A DNA stretch of 9,766 nt from Oscillospiraceae bacterium (GTDB lineage Bacteria > Bacillota > Clostridia > Oscillospirales > Ruminococcaceae). Position numbers and translations under genes: made by a program. The stretch is taken from positions 1-9,766 of the forward strand of contig JAEDOB010000063.1 in NCBI GenBank assembly GCA_016302225.1, written 5' to 3'. Positions 1 to 6,880 of this stretch are shown piece after piece. Position 1 is the first letter of the stretch. Every line of letters begins with the position of its first letter. The notes under the pieces are model-generated. The model ran no database searches and was not told where the DNA came from. It saw nothing but the letters and a program-made list of their open reading frames with translations.

Positions 1-2
1 CC

Positions 3-1430
3 GATGGTCTGACGGTTATCGGTGATTCGGCGTTCATAGGCTGTACATCTCTGAAATATCTCGCCATTCCCGAGGGTGTTGAAGAGATTAATCCAAATAC
101 ATTTAAGGATTGTACCTCGCTGGAAACTGTCAATCTTCCGTCTACCGTAAACAATATTGATGCAAATGCCTTTCAAAATTGTGAGGATCTTGTGAATATA
201 AATTTCCCGCTGGCACTGACCAATATAGGAAAATCGGCATTTCAGGGCTGTTCGTCGCTGAGGGCGGCTCATTTGCCGAATAATATTACAACTATCGGAA
301 AAGCCGCTTTCCAGGGCTGTAAATCGCTTTGTGATGTTCATCTGCCACGCCGACTTGGGGTGCTTGATGATTCCTTCCAGGGCTGTACAAATCTCAGGAG
401 CTTAGTTGTTTCACCCGAAACAACGCAGGTTTCCGGAACGGTCAGCAATAACGGAAGAACTATGCTCATTTATCCCACATCTGCCGACATCAAGGGCTCT
501 TACGATAAGGTGGGAGCTATGATATGCTACCTTATTTCCGACGGCAATGCGGTCATAACGGGAGTAAAGACCAATTTGAACACCATTTCGCTGCCCGATA
601 ACATTTTTGAGTATCCTATTGCAGGATTTACCGAACAATTCGATGGTATTATTGAACACACTCATTTTCCGTCTGAGGCAATGTGCAATATCTGCAACCA
701 TGTCAGACCGCCCGTTGCCAGATTTGTGGAAAGGCTTTATCGTGTTATTCTTAACAGGGATCCGGATCCCGAGGGGTATATTAACCATGTGACAAATCTC
801 AACAGGGGCAGAAGTGCCTGCGATGTTGCTTACGATTTTATATTTGCCGATGAGTTTGTGAACGGCGGACTGTCCAATGATGAGGTGGTCAGACGGCTTT
901 ACAAGGTTTTCCTTGACAGGGACCCCGATAATGCGGGCTTTGAAAATTGGAAAAAAGTGCTGGACAGCGGCTGTTCATACGGTGCGCTTATGTATGGATT
1001 TTCGCAATCGGCTGAATTCAGCAGGATATGTGAAACCTACGGTATTAACCGAGGAAATTACAGCGTCACCGAAAACCGTGACAAGAGTCCCAGCCTTACG
1101 GCATTTGTAAATCGCTTGTACAACAAGATACTTGTCAGAAACGGCGAACCAGAGGGACTTAACTCTCATATCGGTGCATATTTGCAGGATAGGGACATCA
1201 ACAAATTGGCGTACAATTTTATTTTCTCGCAGGAATTTATTGACAGAAATCTCTCCAATGAAGATTATGTTGAACTGCTGTATCAGACCTTTTTTGACAG
1301 AGCCTCCGATGCTCCCGGAAAGGCAACTTGGGTAGGCAAGCTGAATGAGGGAACCTCAAGATACGATGTTATGCTGGGCTTCACAGGTTCACCCGAGTGC
1401 GCAGCTCTGATAGCAAGCTTCGGTATCTGA
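3..1430 (+). CDS. Partial (5' end outside window) LRR_5/BspA-like protein with tandem DUF4214 domains
   Basis: The reading frame is open from base 3 with no stop and no convincing start or ribosome site, so the gene begins upstream; 475 residues are visible. Residues 1 to about 145 are BspA-type leucine-rich repeats, with the FxxCxxL core recurring at F11, F34, F57, F80, F103 and F125 (period 23, last 22). A linker follows, containing HTH...CNIC around residues 219-231. Residues about 237-347 and 365-475 are two DUF4214 domains, each with two RLY/LLY...DR...G helical halves and an FIF(A/S)xEF motif. The protein stops right after the second domain: no LPXTG, dockerin or membrane anchor is seen at the C terminus. 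Such proteins are usually exported and cell-surface associated in clostridia; the missing N terminus should carry the signal peptide. Ligand and role are unknown. Domain assignment is confident; an adhesion role is inference. Confidence 0.9.
   Translation, partial: DGLTVIGDSAFIGCTSLKYLAIPEGVEEINPNTFKDCTSLETVNLPSTVNNIDANAFQNCEDLVNINFPLALTNIGKSAFQGCSSLRAAHLPNNITTIGKAAFQGCKSLCDVHLPRRLGVLDDSFQGCTNLRSLVVSPETTQVSGTVSNNGRTMLIYPTSADIKGSYDKVGAMICYLISDGNAVITGVKTNLNTISLPDNIFEYPIAGFTEQFDGIIEHTHFPSEAMCNICNHVRPPVARFVERLYRVILNRDPDPEGYINHVTNLNRGRSACDVAYDFIFADEFVNGGLSNDEVVRRLYKVFLDRDPDNAGFENWKKVLDSGCSYGALMYGFSQSAEFSRICETYGINRGNYSVTENRDKSPSLTAFVNRLYNKILVRNGEPEGLNSHIGAYLQDRDINKLAYNFIFSQEFIDRNLSNEDYVELLYQTFFDRASDAPGKATWVGKLNEGTSRYDVMLGFTGSPECAALIASFGI
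33..400 (+). repeat. Six 23-codon leucine-rich repeats (BspA-like)
   Basis: These are protein-level repeats inside the partial surface protein gene. Each unit carries a pattern like IGxxAFxxCxSLxxxxLP, and the phenylalanines fall at visible residues 11, 34, 57, 80, 103 and 125. The repeats have diverged at DNA level, although three units share the TTYCAGGGCTGT core (near 240, 309 and 372). More units probably lie upstream of the window. Confidence 0.88.
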
Positions 1431-1443
1431 GATTTGATTTGAT

Positions 1444-1483
1444 GGGACATTTTCCGCTGTTCGGCGGGAGATGTCCTTTTTTT
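1444..1483 (+). terminator. Rho-independent terminator of the LRR-DUF4214 gene
   Basis: GGACAT (1445-1450) pairs with ATGTCC (1471-1476). Inner CCGC/GCGG pairing extends the hairpin, and seven T follow (1477-1483). It lies 14 bases after the stop codon and separates this gene from the glycan unit. Confidence 0.85.
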
Positions 1484-1517
1484 GCGAAAATTTCGTCGAA
1501 ATGGCATTGAATTTTGC

Positions 1518-1546
1518 TTGACAATGATTTCGGTATGTAGTATAAT
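1518..1546 (+). promoter_or_regulatory. Consensus sigma-A promoter of the glycan unit
   Basis: TTGACA at 1518-1523 and TATAAT at 1541-1546 are separated by exactly 17 bases, so both hexamers match the consensus. The predicted start near 1553 gives a leader of about 50 bases before the glycosyltransferase start. A GATAC-T-GTATC palindrome (1565-1575) lies in that leader. Confidence 0.85.
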
Positions 1547-1603
1547 AAATTATATATGCTGATTGATACTGTATCGGTCAATTATCTTTAATCGGAGGAT
1601 AAT

Positions 1604-2299
1604 ATGGAGAAGTCAAATTATACGCTTACTATCGTTATACCCTGTTATAATGAAAAGAACAATATCGAAGCTATTGTTAAGAAGGTTCTGGAAGCGCCTA
1701 TCGAAAATAAAGAGATCATTGTTGTTGATGACAAGAGCACCGACGGCACGGAAAAGGTGCTGGAGGAAAAGATACGTCCTCTCGTCAGCAAGATAGTTTA
1801 TCACGAGGTCAACAAGGGTAAGGGCGGTGCGCTGCGTACAGGCTTTGCCCATGCGACAGGGGATTATGTTATCATTCAGGACGCAGATCTGGAATATGAC
1901 CCCAATGAATATCCGAAGGTTCTTGCGCCCATTATTAATGACGGTGCAAAGGTCTGCTACGGTTCCCGATTTAAGGCGGGCGTTTCTAAGGGATACTTGG
2001 CAAACCGAATGGCTAATAAATTCCTTACAGGTCTGTCAAATCTTTTTACGCATCAGAAATTGACCGATATGGAAACCTGCTATAAATGCTTTAGGAGAGA
2101 AGTCATACAGGCGGTGGACATTAAGGAAAATCGCTTTGGATTTGAGCCTGAGATCACCGCAAAGGTCAGCAAGATGGGGATAACCATCAGCGAGGTGCCT
2201 ATCTCATATTATCCGAGAACTAATGAGGAGGGCAAAAAAATCGGTTTCAAGGACGGACTCAGGGCTATCTATTGTATCTGGAAGTACAGAAACGGCTGA
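1604..2299 (+). CDS. Family 2 glycosyltransferase, polyprenyl-phosphate sugar synthase type (DPM1/GtrB-like)
   Basis: This 231-residue protein very probably transfers a sugar from a nucleotide donor to a polyprenyl phosphate at the inner membrane face. The GT-A fold signatures are clear: TIVIPCYNE (9-17), DDKSTDGT (42-49), the metal-binding DAD at 93-95 within DADLEYDP, GSRF (120-123), LTDMETCYK (153-161), GFEPEITAK (179-187), and the C-terminal YYPRT...EGKKI (202-213). No membrane segment is present, unlike GtrB proteins with two C-terminal helices, so it resembles the soluble DPM1 form. GGAGG at 1594-1598, five bases before the ATG, fixes the start. It is the first gene of a unit with a kinase/nucleotidyltransferase fusion and a GtrA protein, which fits supply, loading and flipping of one lipid-linked sugar. 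The sugar (Glc, Gal, Man or other) cannot be read from the sequence. Confidence 0.9.
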   Translation: MEKSNYTLTIVIPCYNEKNNIEAIVKKVLEAPIENKEIIVVDDKSTDGTEKVLEEKIRPLVSKIVYHEVNKGKGGALRTGFAHATGDYVIIQDADLEYDPNEYPKVLAPIINDGAKVCYGSRFKAGVSKGYLANRMANKFLTGLSNLFTHQKLTDMETCYKCFRREVIQAVDIKENRFGFEPEITAKVSKMGITISEVPISYYPRTNEEGKKIGFKDGLRAIYCIWKYRNG

Positions 2300-2328
2300 T
2301 TTCATTGATTTGATGCAGGGGTGTGTTT

Positions 2329-4275
2329 ATGTATAATGAAGAAATAACGGACGAACAAATTGAAGTGTTTGTCCCCGGAAGGCTTTGTCTTTTCGGTGAA
2401 CACAGCGACTGGGCAGGAACAAATAAGTCATTTAATGCAAATATTGTTCCCGGAATGGCAATTGTTACGGGAACCGAGCAGGGAATTTATGCCACGGCTA
2501 AAAAGTCGGACAGATTCAGGGTTTACAGCTCGTTGGAGCAGTATCAGGGCGAACAGCTTGACTGCGAAATGAGTCCCGCAAAGCTTAGGGAAACAGCTAG
2601 GGACGGCGGCTTTTTTTCCTATGTTGCGGGTGTTGCGTCCTATATGTGCGAGTGGTACCATGTCAGCGGCGTTGAAATAAAAATCACAAAGATGGATCTG
2701 CCCATGAAGAGCGGTTTAAGCTCATCTGCGGCAATATGCGTCCTCGTGGCAAAGGTGTTCAGCAAGCTGTATCAGCTTCATTTGAATACGCTAGGAATTA
2801 TGAACATAGCATATTGGGGCGAACAGCGCACGCCTTCTCGCTGCGGAAGGCTTGACCAGGCTTGTGCTTTCGGTTCAACACCTGTCATTATGACATTTGA
2901 CGGAAATGAGCTGGACGCACATCAGATAACTGTCAGGGAACCGCTTTACTATGTTTTTGCAGATCTGATGGCGGGGAAGGATACTATCAAAATATTGTCC
3001 GATCTGAACAGGGCTTATCCGTTTCCGCATAATGAGATGGAAGAGCGTCTTCACGAGGCACTGGGAAAAGAAAATCATGCGATAATTAACAGGGCGTTAA
3101 AGTATATTTCCGAGGGCGACCCAAAGGCGTTGGGCGCACTTATGACCGAGGCTCAGGAGCTGTTTGATTCTAAGATAGCACCTATGTGTCCCGAGGAGCT
3201 TACTGCGCCTGTTCTTCATAAGACGCTGGCAGATGAAAATATTAAGGAGCTTGTGTTCGGCGGAAAGGGCGTTGGCTCTCAGGGCGACGGCACCATACAA
3301 TTTCTGGCGAAGGATAAGGAATGTCAGGATAAGCTGCTAAAGTACCTTACCGAGGTGCTGGGAATGACATCATATCCGCTGACCATCAAACCAAAGGCGG
3401 CTGTCAGAAAGGCTGTTATTCCCGTTGCAGGCTTTGGAACAAGGCTTTATCCCGAAACAAGGGGAGTTAAGAAGGAATTCTGCCCTGTTGTGGACAGGGA
3501 CGGGCTGGTTAAGCCGGGTATTCTGGTGCTGCTTGAGGAGCTGGATTCTATCGGCATTGAGGAGATCTGCATTATCCTCAACCGTGAAGAACAGAGCTAT
3601 TACGAGGATTTCTTCTTTAAGCCCATAAGCGACACGCATTTCAACAAGCTGCCCAAAAAGATGCAGGCTTATGAAAAGAAAATTCAGGACATCAGCAGGA
3701 AGATAAAATTTGCATTTCAGGACGAGCAGAGGGGCTTCGGACATGCTGTTTATCAGGCGAATTCCTTTGCAAATAACGAGCCTGTTCTTCTGCTTCTGGG
3801 AGATACCATTTACAGGAGCTTTACCGATGCGCCCTGCACTAAGCAGCTGATAGATGCTTATGAGGTTTACGGTCAGACTACTGTTGCGCTGCAGAAGATA
3901 CCGCTGGAGGAAGTGGGAAATTACGGCGTGTTCAGCGGCGAATGGGAGAATAAGGAAGAAACGGTCATCAGGATAAATAACATTGCAGAGAAGCCAAGTA
4001 TGCAGTATGCTAAGGATTATCTGACTATTTCTTCCAGAAATGATCCCGAAAATTGTTACGGTGCATTTGGCTGTTATGTTATTACAAAAGAGGTTTTTGA
4101 CCGTCTGAAAACTGCCATTGACAACAATATTGTTAATGCCAAGGGAGAGGTCGAGCTGACAGAAGCGTTGGAGTTTGTCGGCAAAAACAGCGGAATTATG
4201 GGCTTTATCCCCGAGGGAAGGTCCTTCGATCTTGGAAATCCCGAAAGTTACAGAAAAACGGTTGCTGAGTTTTAG
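2329..4275 (+). CDS. Bifunctional GHMP sugar kinase / GalU-like nucleotidyltransferase fusion
   Basis: This 648-residue protein joins two enzymes. Residues 1 to about 350 are a GHMP kinase. PGRLCLFGEHSDW (16-28) matches galactokinase motif 1, with R18, E24, H25 and D27 in the sugar-binding and catalytic places. GLSSSAA (129-135) is the ATP loop, D176 in CGRLDQ is the likely catalytic base, and GGKGVGSQGDG (311-321) is a divergent motif 3. Residues about 358-648 resemble GalU: VAGFGTRLYPET (366-377), KEFCPVVD (382-389), QDEQRGFGHAV (464-474), LLLGDT (488-493), EKPS (554-557), GEVELTEAL (606-614) and FDLGNPESY (633-641). Together they would make sugar-1-phosphate and then NDP-sugar, probably UDP. 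I chose ATG 2329 because AGGGG (2317-2321) lies seven bases upstream; the in-frame GTG at 2323 is too close to that site. The gene starts 29 bases after the glycosyltransferase. The sugar is unknown, and the domain order is opposite to FKP. Confidence 0.88.
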   Translation: MYNEEITDEQIEVFVPGRLCLFGEHSDWAGTNKSFNANIVPGMAIVTGTEQGIYATAKKSDRFRVYSSLEQYQGEQLDCEMSPAKLRETARDGGFFSYVAGVASYMCEWYHVSGVEIKITKMDLPMKSGLSSSAAICVLVAKVFSKLYQLHLNTLGIMNIAYWGEQRTPSRCGRLDQACAFGSTPVIMTFDGNELDAHQITVREPLYYVFADLMAGKDTIKILSDLNRAYPFPHNEMEERLHEALGKENHAIINRALKYISEGDPKALGALMTEAQELFDSKIAPMCPEELTAPVLHKTLADENIKELVFGGKGVGSQGDGTIQFLAKDKECQDKLLKYLTEVLGMTSYPLTIKPKAAVRKAVIPVAGFGTRLYPETRGVKKEFCPVVDRDGLVKPGILVLLEELDSIGIEEICIILNREEQSYYEDFFFKPISDTHFNKLPKKMQAYEKKIQDISRKIKFAFQDEQRGFGHAVYQANSFANNEPVLLLLGDTIYRSFTDAPCTKQLIDAYEVYGQTTVALQKIPLEEVGNYGVFSGEWENKEETVIRINNIAEKPSMQYAKDYLTISSRNDPENCYGAFGCYVITKEVFDRLKTAIDNNIVNAKGEVELTEALEFVGKNSGIMGFIPEGRSFDLGNPESYRKTVAEF

Positions 4276-4281
4276 TATTTT

Positions 4282-4389
4282 AACTCTGTCATTATTTAAA
4301 GAAACACTCACCTAGATACGTTACTCAGGCAACAAGAAAAGCAGAAATGTCGATTAAATCAGCTGTTCCTTAAAAATAGTGACAGAGTT
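4282..4389. mobile_element. MITE-like element or long-range inverted repeat inside the glycan unit
   Basis: AACTCTGTCA at 4282-4291 is the exact reverse complement of TGACAGAGTT at 4380-4389. Pairing continues inwards to 15 of 16 positions (4282-4297 against 4374-4389). The roughly 76-base interior has no coding potential. Size and termini fit a non-autonomous miniature transposon, but I see no target-site duplication. It could instead be a structured RNA segment between the fusion gene and the GtrA gene. No T-run follows, so it is not an obvious terminator. Confidence 0.45.
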
Positions 4390-4423
4390 GTGCTTTTATG
4401 TAAATTCGTATACGGAGGAGCTT

Positions 4424-4846
4424 ATGCTTAAAAAAATATTCTCAAAGGAATTCATAAAGCAGTTTTTCTCTTATTTCTGCGTGGGCGGTCTTGCTGCAAT
4501 TGTGGAATGGGTAATGTTTTATGTATTTTCGTCGGTGGCGGGGATAGAATATCTAATTTCGACGGGACTGGCTTTCATTTTTTCCACAACCGCAAATTGG
4601 TTTCTTGGGAGAATTATGACATTCAAGGGAAATAAAAAGTATGAGGGCAAGACCGTTAAGGAGATACTGCTTGTTTTTGCGGTCAGCGGAGTGGGACTGC
4701 TGTTCAATCTGCTGCTGATGTATCTTTTTGTAACTGTCCTTGGGTTGGACACCGATCTGCTGAAAACATTTTCAAAGATCATGTCTACGGGAATTGTTTT
4801 CATCTGGAATTTCCTTGCCAGAAAGTTTTGGGTCTATAAAAATTGA
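4424..4846 (+). CDS. GtrA-family membrane protein, putative flippase of polyprenyl-phosphate sugar
   Basis: This 140-residue protein has four hydrophobic stretches (about 13-36, 42-61, 80-104 and 113-133). Family hallmarks include FFSYFCVGGLAAIVEW at the N terminus, NWFLGRIMTF (58-67) after helix 2, and NFLARKFWVY (129-138) at the end. GtrA proteins are thought to move undecaprenyl-phosphate-linked sugars across the membrane, and the length is typical. GGAGG at 4414-4418, five bases before ATG 4424, sets the start. An upstream in-frame GTG at 4379 lies inside the inverted repeat and lacks a ribosome site. The partner glycosyltransferase, two genes upstream, matches the usual GtrA/GtrB pairing, but the third member, an outer-face transferase that uses the flipped sugar, is not in the window. 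The flippase role is known for the family; its use here is inference. Confidence 0.9.
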   Translation: MLKKIFSKEFIKQFFSYFCVGGLAAIVEWVMFYVFSSVAGIEYLISTGLAFIFSTTANWFLGRIMTFKGNKKYEGKTVKEILLVFAVSGVGLLFNLLLMYLFVTVLGLDTDLLKTFSKIMSTGIVFIWNFLARKFWVYKN

Positions 4847-4869
4847 AACTGTTTATGTAAATATGATAA

Positions 4870-4905
4870 ATGGGCATTCCTCGCTGAATTTTGAGGAATG
4901 CCCAT
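4870..4905. terminator. Shared hairpin terminator between convergent GtrA and DUF1963 genes
   Basis: A perfect 13-bp stem (4870-4882 with 4893-4905) encloses a 10-base loop. It lies 23 bases after the GtrA stop and 24 bases after the minus-strand DUF1963 stop. Flanks are A/T-rich but lack a long T-run on either strand, so termination strength is uncertain. Confidence 0.75.
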
Positions 4906-4929
4906 ATTATTATCTATGGCGTTAGCGTA

Positions 4930-6018
4930 TTAATAGCACTGCAAAACAAATCTGACCTTATCAAAACGACATTCCGCCAAATCCTTCCTGTCTATGTAAA
5001 AATAAAGCTTCCCGCCGTCACCGAACATAAATCCACGTTCGTCCATATAATCGCCTGCCAGCGAGCAAAGCTGAAAAAGCTGAACATAATCATCGTCAAA
5101 TTCTTCCGAAACACCGTTCTGAATACAGTTTGAATATCCGCCAAGCTTAAAATAGCCGTCACTGTATTCAAGGCTGTCATACCCGAGGACAGCGTCCCTT
5201 TCGTCTTCATAATCTTCGATATAGTCGCCGTCTTCCGAAAGCAGTGTGAAATCCTCATAATCGGGAAGGTCTTTTTTGCTGATGAAATTTATTCTGTATT
5301 CGTCAACAATGCAGTTTTCATCGACACAGCCCGCATATGCGCAGTCGGAGTCGGTTTCTTCGGGAAAATCCGTTGGACACAATTCGTTCAGATTTCCGTT
5401 ATAATAGTAAACCGCAAAGCCGTTTTCATCATCGTCCGAATCCCACGGCTGATTTTCAATGTCATAGAAAAGGTAAATCATTCCGCTTTTCGGGAGAAAA
5501 TCATCATTTTCATATATGGGAACCTCACTTAAATTAAGCTGCAAAAGGCAGGTCAGGGGGGTTCCGCTGCTGTTTCTGAACCATTCAAAATTATGCGGTA
5601 AATCGGGTTTCCCGCCAATCTTTGAAGAAAGCGGCGGCAGCGGCTCAGTGGCTTTTATCGGTTTAAGATAGGTAACATTTTTAAGAAATGGCAAGAGCTT
5701 CTCACTGTGCTTAGCGGTATATGGCTTTTCGTGATGTTTTCTGTTTTGCTTCGCTTCGTTGCTATTATTTCTGTCGATTTCCATTGCATCGGCGACAGTC
5801 ATTCCCATCATTGACAGAAGCTTTTCGTTCATTTCCCTGCTGCGCTTTTTCTGCTCCTTTGGGGATAGGTTCAAAAGCTCATTGAAGCTGCTTACTCCCA
5901 ACATTTCAAGCATATTCTGTTCTGCCTGCTGCATAAAGCCTTCGCCCAGTTGTTCATTTAATTTCTTTTCCGCTTCTTCTGCAAGCCTCATAAGCTCTTC
6001 GTTATCCATTTTGCTCAT
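4930..6018 (-). CDS. DUF1963 (YwqG-like) protein with N-terminal helical extension
   Basis: This is a 362-residue soluble protein. Residues about 110-362 match the DUF1963/YwqG family: SKIGGKPDLP (132-141), PLTCLLQLNLSEVP (154-167), LPKSGMIYLFYD (175-186), LGGYSNCIQ (292-300), LFQLCSLAG (314-322) and the C-terminal GFMFGDGGKLYFYI...DLA...FDKVRFVLQC. The biochemical function of this family is not established. The first 110 residues are a Met-, Glu- and Lys-rich region, probably helical, that makes the protein about 100 residues longer than YwqG. The middle is strongly acidic (for example DSDDDE at 193-198). The start at 6018 is supported by AAAGGAG (6033-6027), eight bases upstream. It has its own consensus promoter and convergent terminator, so it is a single-gene unit. 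The family call is confident; no role is assigned. Confidence 0.88.
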   Translation of the reverse strand: MSKMDNEELMRLAEEAEKKLNEQLGEGFMQQAEQNMLEMLGVSSFNELLNLSPKEQKKRSREMNEKLLSMMGMTVADAMEIDRNNSNEAKQNRKHHEKPYTAKHSEKLLPFLKNVTYLKPIKATEPLPPLSSKIGGKPDLPHNFEWFRNSSGTPLTCLLQLNLSEVPIYENDDFLPKSGMIYLFYDIENQPWDSDDDENGFAVYYYNGNLNELCPTDFPEETDSDCAYAGCVDENCIVDEYRINFISKKDLPDYEDFTLLSEDGDYIEDYEDERDAVLGYDSLEYSDGYFKLGGYSNCIQNGVSEEFDDDYVQLFQLCSLAGDYMDERGFMFGDGGKLYFYIDRKDLAECRFDKVRFVLQCY

Positions 6019-6051
6019 TGTCGATGCTCCTTTTCGGACTTTAGTAATAGA

Positions 6052-6080
6052 ATTATATCAACAGAATGAAAAATTGTCAA
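6052..6080 (-). promoter_or_regulatory. Consensus sigma-A promoter of the DUF1963 gene
   Basis: On the minus strand TTGACA (6080-6075) and TATAAT (6057-6052) are separated by 17 bases. The predicted start near 6045 leaves a leader of about 27 bases carrying the AAAGGAG ribosome site. Confidence 0.85.
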
Positions 6081-6091
6081 TTATTGATAAC

Positions 6092-6130
6092 AAAAAACGG
6101 CAATTTTCATAACGAAAACTGCCGTTTTTT
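6092..6130 (-). terminator. Terminator of the amino-acid ABC transporter operon
   Basis: The arms AAAAAACGGCA-TTTTC and GAAAA-TGCCGTTTTTT (6092-6108 and 6114-6130) pair over 16 of 17 positions around a 5-base loop. Read on the minus strand, the hairpin ends in six T. It begins 13 bases after the ATPase stop and lies just upstream of the DUF1963 promoter. Confidence 0.88.
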
Positions 6131-6142
6131 ATGCAAATTATC

Positions 6143-6880
6143 TTATATAACTTTACTGAGAAAGCTTTTAAGACGCTCGTTTTGGGGATTGCCGAAAAGC
6201 TCTGCGGGAGTGTTTTCTTCAAGGATATAGCCGCCGTCCATGAAAAGTACTCGTGAAGCTATCTCCTTGGCAAATGCCATTTCGTGAGTTACGACAACCA
6301 TTGTCATTCCATCGTTTGCAAGGTCGCGCATAACGTTCAGAACTTCTCCGACCATTTCGGGGTCAAGTGCAGAGGTTGGTTCGTCGAAAAGCATAACGTC
6401 GGGGGACATACACAAAGCACGTACAATGGCAATTCGCTGCTTCTGACCGCCCGAAAGCTGGTTGGGATAGGCGTTGGCACGGTTTGACAGTCCAACTCGT
6501 TCAAGGAGGGTATAAGCTGTTTTTTCGGATTCCTCCTTAGATTTCCCCAGAAGCTTCATAGGTGCGATCGTCAGGTTTTTCATTATGCTCAAATGGGGGA
6601 ACAGGTTGAACTGCTGAAATACCATTCCCATTTTGCGGCGATGAAGATTGATGTCGTTGCTAGGGTCGGTAATGTCCGTTCCTTCAAAAAGTATCTGACC
6701 GCCTGTGGGATCTTCAAGAAGATTAAGGCAGCGAAGAAAGGTACTTTTTCCCGAACCCGACGGTCCGATAACAAAGACAACGTCGCCCTTGTTTATAACG
6801 GTATCTATGCCTTTGAGAACCTGCAATTCGCCGAAGCTTTTTTGAAGTCCTTTGACTTCGATAACCGGTTCACCGTTCAC
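6143..6880 (-). CDS. Polar amino-acid ABC transporter ATP-binding protein (GlnQ/TcyC-like)
   Basis: This 245-residue ATPase powers amino-acid import with the adjoining permease. Walker A is GPSGSGKST (39-47), the Q-loop is Q89 in VFQQFNLFPH, the signature is LSGGQKQR (142-149), Walker B is VMLFDEP (162-168), and the H-loop His is H199 in VTHEM. Length and motifs are those of the polar amino-acid subfamily. The start is a GTG at 6880, overlapping the permease end by 11 bases. AAAGGAGG (6898-6891) lies ten bases upstream, slightly far but the only good site, and no other in-frame start precedes the first beta strand. The overlap suggests translational coupling. It is the last gene of the operon, followed by a strong terminator. 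The amino acid carried (glutamine, cystine, arginine or other) is not resolved. Confidence 0.95.
   Translation of the reverse strand: MNGEPVIEVKGLQKSFGELQVLKGIDTVINKGDVVFVIGPSGSGKSTFLRCLNLLEDPTGGQILFEGTDITDPSNDINLHRRKMGMVFQQFNLFPHLSIMKNLTIAPMKLLGKSKEESEKTAYTLLERVGLSNRANAYPNQLSGGQKQRIAIVRALCMSPDVMLFDEPTSALDPEMVGEVLNVMRDLANDGMTMVVVTHEMAFAKEIASRVLFMDGGYILEENTPAELFGNPQNERLKSFLSKVI

Noticed and set aside
2323..2328. GTG 2323 as start of the fusion gene
   Set aside because: It is only one base from the AGGGG ribosome site, too close to be used; ATG 2329 has seven-base spacing.
3370..4311. Long open frame of 313 codons on the minus strand
   Set aside because: It lies antisense to the GalU-like domain, whose motifs are unmistakable on the plus strand. 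It has no ribosome site, and its translation shows no recognisable domain.
4379..4423. Upstream in-frame GTG start for the GtrA gene
   Set aside because: It falls inside the right inverted repeat, has no ribosome site, and adds a polar N terminus not typical of the family. ATG 4424 has GGAGG at the same five-base spacing used by the glycosyltransferase gene.
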